From Malacoplasma iowae (GTDB taxonomy: Bacteria; Bacillota_I; Bacilli_A; Mycoplasmatales; Mycoplasmoidaceae), in assembly GCF_900660615.1 (NCBI RefSeq), contig NZ_LR215023.1:682001-746000 (forward strand): a DNA stretch of 64,000 nucleotides, read 5' to 3'. Shown here one piece after another: positions 55,704 to 64,000 of the stretch (the first letter of the stretch is position 1; every line of letters begins with the position of its first letter). The notes beneath the pieces were generated by a model. The model saw nothing but the letters and a program-made list of their open reading frames with translations, did not search any database and was not told where the DNA came from. A program made the translations under genes and the position numbers.

Positions 55704-56579
55704 TCCATAAATTATTTTTATTAAGTATTGTTTTGAGTGGTGGTTTAAAGCCACTTTTTTTAATTGTTCATTAAATTCATGGTAAGTGTTGTTTCAATTT
55801 AATAAATAATCTAATAATGAAATAACTTTATCTAAAGATATATATTTGTCTTCTGAAGAATCATTTCTCTTAATACTTGTATAAATTCGATTAAATTCTA
55901 CACGGTAAAGTCTTGTAGTGAAATTATAAATGTGTCCGTTATGTGAAATTAAGTTTCTAATTTTTAAAAAAACATTTAGCATTTTGTCAAAATTATTAAT
56001 ATTAACTATAGGTATTCCAAAACTAACTAAAATTTTATTTTTAATTTCATCATCTAAAAGCCTATAAAAATTTATCGTGGTAGCAAATGTCCAAGATAAT
56101 GAAAGATCCTCAATAGGAATATTAGCCAAACGTTTATATTGAATTAGAAATTCAGAAGTTGCAGCATGTTCAAAAAGCGAATAAACAAATTTTTCACTTT
56201 TTAAATCAGGACAATTTTTTATATTTGGTAAATAATTTAACAATTCATCTTCAGCGAAATTATAAATTTTAGTATCTTTTAATTTATAAAATTTAATTCA
56301 ATTTTCAATTATTGTTCTTTTTAATTTTGATTCAAAAAACAATATATTTTTTAATAAAATCGACCCAACATTTTTATCAAAATTTATAAGATTAATTATT
56401 TGATTGCTATCAACAAAAGAAAAAAATCTATTGTTTTCTTCATTGATAAATATTTCACTATATTCATTTAATATATATTCAGCTGAATATATATTTAAAT
56501 ATTCTAAAAATTTATCTTGATCAACAATATTCAAACCATTTTCTATAAGTTTTACTAAATCTTTTTCTTTATCAATCAT
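55695..56579 (-). CDS. Abi-like (AbiD/AbiF type) HEPN protein
   Basis: 294 residues, all helical. The start segment LVKLIENGLNIVDQDKFLEY and ESKLKRTIIENWI, with the motif KIRNLISHNGHIYNFTTRLY near residue 210, match the Abi_2 family layout. RNxxxxHN is the HEPN RNase motif (R-x4-6-H). Members cause abortive infection after phage entry. I start at the ATG at 56579, nine codons after a TTG. A hairpin near 55732-55757 lies inside its 3' end. It is placed alone between core genes. Confidence 0.75.
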
Positions 56580-56662
56580 TATATATACCAACTTTAATTC
56601 TATCAAATAGGTGATAATAATTCATAATATAGATAAGTAAGTTAGTTTACAAAAAGAAAATA

Positions 56663-58348
56663 TTAATTAAAATATTTTTTAAAAAATGTTCTAACATCAA
56701 TATTATTTTTTAAATCAACAATATTTTTGCTACCAAAGCCAACATTGTTATTTTTAATACTAATTGAAATTAATTGCACATTTATCTTTTCTTCAAAACA
56801 CATCCTTGCAATATCATCATATAAATTATTTTGGTAATAAACTTTTTCAAATACAAAAATCTTTTTGTATTTACTAATCATATTAACAACTTTTTTTCTA
56901 TCAAAACAAGTAACAAAAATTGCATTAACTAAATCAGTATCATATTTATTTAAATCAATTTCATTTTTTATTTCATTAATCAAATGTCCATAAGAAATTA
57001 TTAATGTTTTAGACTTTTTATTGATTTCATAAATTCAATCACCAAAATTAAAATCTGAATAGTTTTCTTTATGTTCACATTGATCTTTTGTATATCTAAT
57101 AAAAAAAGGTGATTTCTTATTATCGTAAGCTAGATCAATTAATCTTGATAACACAATATTATTTGATGCATTTGCAACAATACTTTTGGGAATTGTTTTT
57201 ATAAACCCAACATCATAGATTCCATGATGTGTGTTCCCATCACCATAAGAGATATCAGCTCTATCAATTAAAAAAGTAACTGGTAAATCAAGTCTTGAAA
57301 TATCATGGATTATTTGATCATATGTTCTCTGCAAAAAAGTTGAATAAATAACAACAAAAGTTTTAAAACCCATTAAAGAATATCCTGATGCTTTAGTTAC
57401 AGCATGTTCTTCAGCAATGCCTACATCTTCATAATTATCTTTAAATTTTAAAGACAAATCCAAAAAACCAGTTGAAAGTGTCATTGCAGGATTTATTATT
57501 TTAATTTTATTATCACACTCTAAAAGTTTTGATAATTTATTTGCAGCAACTTTGCCATATGTTGGATGTTTTTCAATTTCAATTTGATTTGAATGATATA
57601 ACCCAACTAAATCATTTTCAGCTTCTTTTAACCCTAATCCTTTTATAGTTTTTAAATGTAAAACAACTGGCCCATTTTTAACTAGTTTTTTTGTTTTATT
57701 TAAAGCTTCAATAACACTTGATAAATCATTACCATTATATGGTCCAACATAATTTATTTTTAATGCATTAAAAAAAGATTTAACCAATTTGTCATCAGTA
57801 TTAAACATATTATTAATAGCACCAACATTTTTTGAAATAGACATTCCATTATCATTAATAACAATAATAATTTTTGTTTGCTTACAACCAATATCATTTA
57901 GCGCTTCAAAAGATATACCACTATTTAAAACTGCATCTCCTATAACTGCAATTGTGAAATTATTTAGATTATTATTTGCGATTGCTGAAGCTAATGATAA
58001 ACAAGTACCAGAATGACCAAGCGAGACAAAATCATGTTCTGATTCTAATGGTTCAAAAAAACCAGATAAACCACCACTTTTTCTAATTGTGTTGATTTTA
58101 TCTCATCTATCTGTAAGCATTTTATGAACATAACATTGATGACCTGTATCATATATTATTTTATCTTTTGGCGAATTAAAACAGTATAGCAAAGCTATAG
58201 ATATTTCAACAATACCAAGATTAGATGAAAGATGAATAGAATCAGTTTTTGATAATTCTATTAATGTTGTTCTAATTTGTTTTGAAATTGTTTTTAAATC
58301 ATCAATACTTTTTTTGGTTATCTCATCATATTTAATAAATTTGCTCAT
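56663..58348 (-). CDS. dxs: 1-deoxy-D-xylulose-5-phosphate synthase
   Basis: 561 residues, shorter than the usual 610-640. First step of the non-mevalonate isoprenoid pathway: pyruvate and glyceraldehyde 3-phosphate to DXP, with [54 protein letters not shown] (TPP-binding GD..N) and [19 protein letters not shown] are present. The segment [20 protein letters not shown] replaces the usual DRAGLVGADGPTHHG. Several linkers are shortened. No other pathway gene is in the window. Confidence 0.93.
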
Positions 58349-58358
58349 TTTTTATTTT

Positions 58359-58856
58359 TTAACATTGAATAATAATTTTTCTAAAAATAAAATTAAAACT
58401 TGTTGGAAATCATTTCTTTAAAAAAGTTAATAATTCATCAAGATAATAATTTAAGTTAATGAATTTATCAACTGCGATTTGATGTTCGTTTTCATCTTGT
58501 TTTAATAGATATTTATTATTTGTTACTAAAACTCCTGAATTACTATAAAAATTAATTAAGTTGTCTTTTAAATTAACCAATTCTTTGTATGCTTTTCTAG
58601 TTGAATTCATATTGATATTGAATAAATTAATAACAAAATCTTCAGAGTCAAAATTTTGATATTGATTATATAAATCAAGCAATTGACTTTTTTGTAAATG
58701 TTGTAAATTGTAATTTATTCTTAACTTAATAAGCGATAATATCAAAAATGTTTTTAATTTTAAAGATATATTTTTTATGCAATAATTTTGCTTAGAAATA
58801 AATTTGTAAAATTGATTTAAAGTAATGCTATTTTTTTCAGCTTTTTTCAAACTCAT
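58359..58856 (-). CDS. Hypothetical protein between hrcA and dxs
   Basis: 165 residues, helical, Lys/Asn/Leu-rich, not recognised. It begins inside the hrcA 3' end (29-bp overlap in another frame) and ends 11 bp before dxs, so it belongs to the hrcA-dxs transcription unit. The last residues are read through a TGA Trp (KKWFPTSFNF). Confidence 0.6.
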
Positions 58857-59859
58857 CTCTAATAAACTCCAATAAACCTTTTATTCTTGAATAATCAACT
58901 CTTGTTGGTGACACCATAACTAATTGTGTTTGATTATCATTATTTATAACAATATCTGTTGACGCAAACAAGAGATCATTATGGCCAAATTCATCACCAA
59001 AAGTAATTGATGTTGTGTGTCCATTTTGTTCTTGCTTAAGTGCAATTTGTTCTCATATTGTTGAATTTTCCAATAATAACAAAACCTCTTCAAGTTTTTT
59101 ATGATCATTGAATTCTGGCAAAGCTAAAAGACTTGATGAACCAATAATATTTTTAGTTATTTTAGATTCTTGTTTAAATTTGTCTGATTTGGAATTGAAA
59201 ATTCTTTCAACAACTTCTTGCATTACAAACTCATATGATTGGACTTTGTCTCTTATAATAGTTTTTATTAACTCAAGTCTTGTATCAAGTTCTTTTAAAG
59301 GGCAATCAACTAATCTATCATTAAAAATTCTTACACAAATTGAAATATCTTTAAGAATTGATGCATTTTCTATTTTTATTAAGTTTTTGATAATGTCACC
59401 ATTTGAAAGGATTAACATAATAATTGCATTACTTTCATTAATTTGAACCAAATCAACTCTTTTTAATGACAAATTTGCAGACTTATCTATTGTAACCAAT
59501 GGAAGTCTTGTAACCTCTTGAATAATCCGACAGCTTTCATCAATAATAGTGTCTATAGAATTTGATCTATTAGAAAATACTTTTTTTAATCTCATTTTCA
59601 AATTATCATCTATTGCTGGTGTAGAGAATTCTCTTTCATAAAGTTTATATCCTTCACTAGATGGAACACGACCAGAAGAAGTATGGTTTTTTTCTAAAAA
59701 ATTGTGGTGTTCTAAAACAGCCATTTCATTTCTTACTGTCGCAGCTGAAATATCTGGCATATATTTTTCAATAATTGTTTTACTACCAACTGGATTGGCT
59801 GTAGCTATATATTCTTGAACAATATATTTTAGAATTAGTTTTTGTCTTTCTGTCAACAT
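58828..59859 (-). CDS. hrcA: Heat-inducible transcription repressor HrcA
   Basis: 343 residues, normal length. The winged-helix start [20 protein letters not shown] and [21 protein letters not shown] (about 20-45) and [15 protein letters not shown] (about 57-71) are typical. It represses chaperone genes at the CIRCE operator with GroEL help. I use the ATG at 59859, since the family begins MLTxRQ. GAGGTG lies upstream. I saw no CIRCE inverted repeat (TTAGCACTC) before it. Confidence 0.94.
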
Positions 59860-60060
59860 AAAAAAACACCTCAATTTATATATAATATTTTACTTTAAAT
59901 AATACAATTGTTTATAAAATATAGAATTATAAACTATTCTTTTTAAAATTAAAAAAATATAGCAAAACATTAATGATAAATAATTAAAAACTTTTTTAAA
60001 TTAAATGAAAATTAAATTTTAACTTTCTATTTATTAGTTAAATTATAAAATCTAAATAAA

Positions 60061-60088
60061 AAACTCATAACTTGTAAGTTATGAGTTT
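60061..60088 (-). terminator. Terminator hairpin
   Basis: Stem aaactcataactt / aagttatgagttt with a two-base loop, after the gene ending at 60103. Confidence 0.82.
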
Positions 60089-60102
60089 ATACAACAATAA
60101 AA

Positions 60103-61212
60103 CTATTCAAACATTTCATCAAATTCATCATCATCGTCAAAATAGTCACTATCATCAACTTTTGGTTTCTTTTCTATTTCTTTTTCTACTTCTTTTTCAG
60201 TTTCTTTTTCATGTTCTTGTTTATCTTCTTTTAAATTATAAACAACGTCTCTATTTTCTACTTCAACAATTGGTTTTTGATTTTCTTCATAATATGGTTC
60301 TTCTTCATATTCTTCTTGATAATAATCATCATAATTATCATACATAGAATAATCTTGTTCATAAAAACCTTGATCATCATAATACATAGGTTCTTCTTGA
60401 TAGTATTCTGTGTTGTCATAATTATCATAATAGATAGGTTCTACTGGTTGATAATATGGAACATCTATCAATTGATTAACTTCTACAATTTTTTCTACAT
60501 CATGAGCCACTGGTACTTCAACCTCAACAATTTTTTGAGTTTCTCCTCCTGAAATATTTACAAGTTTTTCAACCTCAATAACCTCTGGTTCTGAACTAAC
60601 CACATTAGGATTTTCTATAAATTGTGGTACTTCAACTTCAACTATTTTTTCAACAACACGAGGTTTTCTATCTTTGTATACAATTTTTTCTTGAATAGTT
60701 GGTACTGGAATTAATCTTTCAACTTCAACAAAATTAACATCTCTTTCTACTGGAATTGAATTATCAATTCTTTGATTTTTATGGTATTGATCATATGAAG
60801 TGTTTGACTTAGAATAAAGTTTTTTAAAAGTTAATTCATTTAATATTGTATTAAAAGACATTTTTTTATTAAACAATCTTATGTAGTTACTTTTTGGAAG
60901 ATGGTTATTTTGAATTAAAAATTCTAGTTCAATAATTTCTTTTTTTTGTTTATCAATCATTGATAATGCAACATCATCATCACCAAGTTCATATATTAAT
61001 ATGTCATCTATTCTTTTAAGTTGAACTTCTAAAAAGTCAATCTCTTTTCCAATTGATGCTTTTTCATGTCTATAATTTGTTGCATTATACTCTTGGTTTA
61101 GTAAATTAATCTTTTCAAGAATATGTCTTGCTTTGTTTTTTAAGGTTTTTTTAAACTCTTCAGCATTAGTATGGTCTAATTTTTTATCTAAAAAATTTAA
61201 ATCGTTGTTCAT
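60103..61212 (-). CDS. Cytoskeleton-like protein with VEKIVEVEVP repeats and Tyr/Asp/Glu-rich domain
   Basis: 369 residues. N-terminal coiled-coil region (to about 140). The central part repeats a hydrophobic-charged pattern: VEVERLIPVPTIQEK, VEKIVEVEVPQF, EVEKLVNISG, QKIVEVEVPVAHDVEKIVEV and QLIDVPYYQPV. This resembles articulin-type VPV repeats of cytoskeletal proteins. Then a tract rich in Tyr, Asp and Glu (about 265-320) and a very acidic end (DDDDEFDEMFE). GGAG lies upstream of the ATG at 61212. Similar acidic, coiled proteins build the mycoplasma attachment organelle. The role is inferred. Confidence 0.65.
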   Translation of the reverse strand: MNNDLNFLDKKLDHTNAEEFKKTLKNKARHILEKINLLNQEYNATNYRHEKASIGKEIDFLEVQLKRIDDILIYELGDDDVALSMIDKQKKEIIELEFLIQNNHLPKSNYIRLFNKKMSFNTILNELTFKKLYSKSNTSYDQYHKNQRIDNSIPVERDVNFVEVERLIPVPTIQEKIVYKDRKPRVVEKIVEVEVPQFIENPNVVSSEPEVIEVEKLVNISGGETQKIVEVEVPVAHDVEKIVEVNQLIDVPYYQPVEPIYYDNYDNTEYYQEEPMYYDDQGFYEQDYSMYDNYDDYYQEEYEEEPYYEENQKPIVEVENRDVVYNLKEDKQEHEKETEKEVEKEIEKKPKVDDSDYFDDDDEFDEMFE

Positions 61213-61437
61213 ACCCATATTCTCCAAAAAATGTTTTGTTAATAAAAATATATAGAAAATATATAATTCACTATGTTTTAATTATATCTATTTAAAATAT
61301 CAAAATCAATTTTTGAAAAAAAAATAAATGCTCAAATAATAAAAAAATATGATTTAATATAATTTTATAGTATTTTAATAAATATATTCTACAAATCTTT
61401 TTTAAATCATTAATTAAAGGTTTTTATTAAATAAAAA

Positions 61438-61462
61438 AAGCTGTTTTTTTAATAAACAGCTT
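61438..61462 (-). terminator. Terminator hairpin
   Basis: Stem aagctgttt / aaacagctt with a T-rich loop and, on the minus strand, a following T run. After the gene ending at 61468. Confidence 0.82.
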
Positions 61463-61467
61463 CATAA

Positions 61468-61800
61468 TTAGTTTTTCTTTGTTGGGTCGTTTTCTTTATT
61501 TGTTTCGTTTGGATTTTTTTCTTCGTTTTCCTTTTTAGGACTAGACTTAATTATATTTTTAAATAATTCTTCATAACTTAGATTATCCATATCTATACTA
61601 TCAATTAACGGTTTTAAAGTTTCACTCATTTGTGAAAATCTTTCAGATCCTGTTGCAAAATTTTCTAAAACATAGTTTATAAATTCATCAACTGAAAATA
61701 TATTCATTTTTTCATATGAGTCACGTTGTGATTCATATATCTTTTTTATATTTGTTCATGTCTCCAAAGAAATTTCAATTTTAATTTTTGTATCTGACAT
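61468..61800 (-). CDS. Small protein, Asn/Lys/Glu-rich tail
   Basis: 110 residues from the ATG at 61800, which is preceded by AGGAGG. A TGA Trp (SLETWTNIKK) lies before an internal Met at 61707. An N-terminal ISLETWTNIKKIYESQRDSY segment could be a short DNA-binding or dimerisation helix. The tail is low-complexity and polar. Not recognised. Confidence 0.6.
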
Positions 61801-61879
61801 ACTAAACCTCCTAAGATAGTATAGTATTATTATACACAAAATTAATAACTATAATAGTAATTTTTATCATTCTCAATGT

Positions 61880-62848
61880 TTAATTGCTAATTTGTTTCTT
61901 TGTTAATTTTAATTTGAATTTATCAAAAAATTTATCTAATTTAATTTCAATTGGTAATAGTATTATATTTAAATAATCTATTTCAGAATATCATCTTTTT
62001 GATCTATTGTATTTTTTATTAATATCTTTTGTAGTTATATTTTTTATATAGATAAACAAATACGCCACAATTGTTGCTAATGTAAATCAAAATATTGGAG
62101 CAGATGGGAATCCAATTGGTAACAAGTTATAAACTGAACCATATTCACTATAAGAACTATCAATGCTATTGAATCAATCGTTTTTTGATAAACCTGTTGT
62201 ATTAAAACCAACTCCAAAGAAGTTTATAAAAATTGATATGTATCCAAAATAAATTAACATAAATAATATCATTGATACCATACTTCATTTAGTAAACTGT
62301 TTTGATGTTAGCAATACAAAGACTGCAAATAATAAATTAATATAATGCAATAAGAATATTAAAACATTTGGATATGTTCCAATAAATATATATTTTCAAA
62401 AGTTACCACTAATATCTTTATCTGTTGATACTACAAAAAATATTGTGATAATACTTCCAATAATAGAAAACGGACATAATATTTTGGCCATATTTTTTGT
62501 TTTATCAACTATTAAAAATATTGGTAAAACAAGTCCAATCATAGGACATAAGTCTAATAAGAAAACCCTACTTATACTATAAGAGTAATTATAATAATCA
62601 TTACTTTTTCACTGACTTCAACTTAGTGGTTGATCAATTAAAACCTTAATATCACCAGATCATCTAACAACTATAAAATAAATTAATCAAATAATAGAAA
62701 TAACAATAGAGAATCAATAAGAATTTATAACCCTGTATACCCTATTGTATTTTAGTGTTACAAAATAATGAAATAATATCATTGTTGTAACTGATAACAC
62801 AGTTACAATACGAAGAAGTAAACCAAGTCAATTAAATCCTGAACCCAT
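61880..62848 (-). CDS. Polytopic membrane protein, mollicute-specific
   Basis: 322 residues with about eight hydrophobic segments (LLLRIVTVLSVTTMILFHYF, YWFSIVISIIWLIYFIVV, IFVGTYPNVLIFLLHY-like, FWFTLATIVAYLFIYI) and a basic C-terminus. AGGAG precedes the ATG. Many TGA Trp codons make it invisible under the standard code. It probably belongs to an uncharacterised mycoplasma family (DUF5378-like, from memory). Adjacent to another membrane protein on the same strand. Confidence 0.68.
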
Positions 62849-62899
62849 ATTTACTCCTTTAGATGGTTTTTTTTATTTTATATAAAAAAATAGAAAAAT

Positions 62900-64000
62900 C
62901 TATCTTTTTTTTCTATATTTTGCAGATAAAACTTTAAATGAGAAATAACCAAAAATTGCAACAAGGATTAATGCTAAGAATGTAGCAACTGAAATTGCAA
63001 CAATATTGCCTGTACTTAAACCAGAATTGACATCAACAACAGTAAGTATTGTATAAACCATACCCAAATAATTTATAAAACCAATAAGTGATGCAATTAT
63101 ATAAGCAAATAAAACTGATTTTCTTTCTTTATCTTTTTTAGATAATTCATCTCTTTGTCTAATTTTATTTATTAACATTTCAATTGATGTTTTAAGTTCG
63201 CTTAGTTGATCTATTTTTTTAACTATATGTTTAATATGAAAAATTTCAAAAAAATCATCGTATCAATTCAATATTAAATTTTCTAGCGATTTAAGTTTTT
63301 CTTTGTGATAAATATCAATGTTGTGGTACAAATCATAATTAAATTCAAGTTCTATATCTTTCATCTTTCAAAGTCTACTTTGTGAGTAAATTTGAGCTCA
63401 CATATAATATTCATATAAACCACTTGAGTTGTTTGCATCTAACAAACTTTTTTGAAATACTTCAGTATTATTTTTAATTAAAAGCATTGATGGTTTATTA
63501 CTTAAAAAAGTTATGTAGTCATAATTTAATTCACAACAAGAATTTTCAATTTTTTCACTCAATGATTCAGATAATTTTGATAAAACAAAACTATTTTTAT
63601 TCACAATATCAACTAATTGCTTATATTCAATAAAGTGTCCAGTTGAATAATCCATACCAAATAGTTCTGGTGATATAGTCAAAAGATATATCATTTTAAG
63701 ATTTTTGTTTTTATCAAATAAATCATATTCACTAATTATTGGAGTTTTTGATTTTAAATAAACCTCAACAGAAAATATTGGACTTATTAAAGAATCAACC
63801 TCAAATGTTTCTTGTTCTATAAGAGTGTCTGCAATATCTTCTGCACTTTTTATATTTTTAATCGATATTATTTTATCTCTATCAAGATAAGTTGTTCTTA
63901 GGTAATTTGCTAATTCAAAAAAATCAATTTCAGAATTTTGGTTTGGATCTTCTTTTAATAAAGATGGTTTATCTAAAAGTTTTAAAATGAATTCTGGTTT
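62900..64000 (-). CDS. Membrane protein C-terminal part, cut by window edge
   Basis: The last 366 codons of a larger protein that enters at 64000 on the minus strand. A soluble region (SIKNIKSAEDIADTLIEQET, MIYLLTISPELFGMDYSTGH) is followed by two hydrophobic helices (VLFAYIIASLIGFINYLGMV; IVAISVATFLALILVAIFGY) near the C-terminus, then a basic tail. TGA Trp codons occur at MWAQ and KMKDI neighbours. Not recognised. It may pair functionally with the membrane protein 51 bp downstream. Confidence 0.65.

Noticed and set aside
55732..55757. Terminator hairpin (gtgg..ccac with T run) after the gene at 55401-55703
   Set aside because: It lies within the coding end of the Abi-like gene on the other strand; it may still terminate, but I could not separate that from coding sequence.
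59859..60060. CIRCE operator before hrcA
   Set aside because: Looked for TTAGCACTC-N9-GAGTGCTAA and close variants; not present.
1..64000. tRNA or rRNA genes
   Set aside because: No GTTCGAATC-like T-loop with matching acceptor stem or rRNA sequence was noticed by eye; GC-rich RNA genes would stand out in this sequence.

Overview
The window comes from a very AT-rich mollicute (Mycoplasma-like). Most genes read through in-frame TGA codons where the family has tryptophan, so UGA is read as Trp. Consistent with this are mollicute lipoproteins with a lipobox Cys, AGGAG-type ribosome sites and an IS30-family element of the IS1630 type. The exact species cannot be read from the sequence.

Layout. 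1-9675 is a transposon graveyard with restriction and defence remnants: decayed ISNCY, IS1595 and IS3 transposases, a convergent type II restriction-modification pair (2101-3893), an old IS30 copy, two small membrane coiled-coil genes, an HsdS stump, and an unusual GHKL-ATPase/HExxH protein. 9676-21489 is a type II-A CRISPR-Cas locus on the minus strand: cas9, tracrRNA, cas1 (frameshifted), cas2, csn2, then an array of 78 repeats interrupted by an IS30 copy. 21634-28031 carries a nuclease-helicase gene and, divergently, a gene set of an SMC-like ATPase, a metallo-beta-lactamase-fold protein and a large membrane protein. This is a candidate defence island. 28147-37360 holds a surface protein, the fructose PTS operon (fruA-fruK), a broken membrane protein and secreted proteins. 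37771-41277 holds another IS30 copy and a cytosine methyltransferase/HNH endonuclease pair behind an apparent invertible start cassette. 42227-50341 holds lipoproteins and secreted proteins split by two more IS30 copies. 50591-64000 is mostly core genome: rny, tlyA, tkt, nfu, dxs, hrcA, a cytoskeleton-like protein and membrane proteins, with one Abi/HEPN-like gene inserted.

Six IS30 copies are present. The CRISPR copy and three copies at transcription terminators are flanked by direct duplications of 41-62 bp that span an inverted repeat, so at the terminator sites each flanking gene keeps its own terminator. A fifth, older copy has diverged 48-bp duplications without an obvious hairpin. The sixth (37771-38932) has no matching flanks and truncates a gene that was driven by the invertible cassette.

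The strongest new observation is that cassette. A perfect 18-bp inverted repeat (38944-38961 and 39072-39089) encloses 110 bp carrying an AGGAG site and ATG. As sequenced it points away from the methyltransferase, which then has no ATG. Inverting it would put AGGAG-ATG exactly in frame with the methyltransferase.
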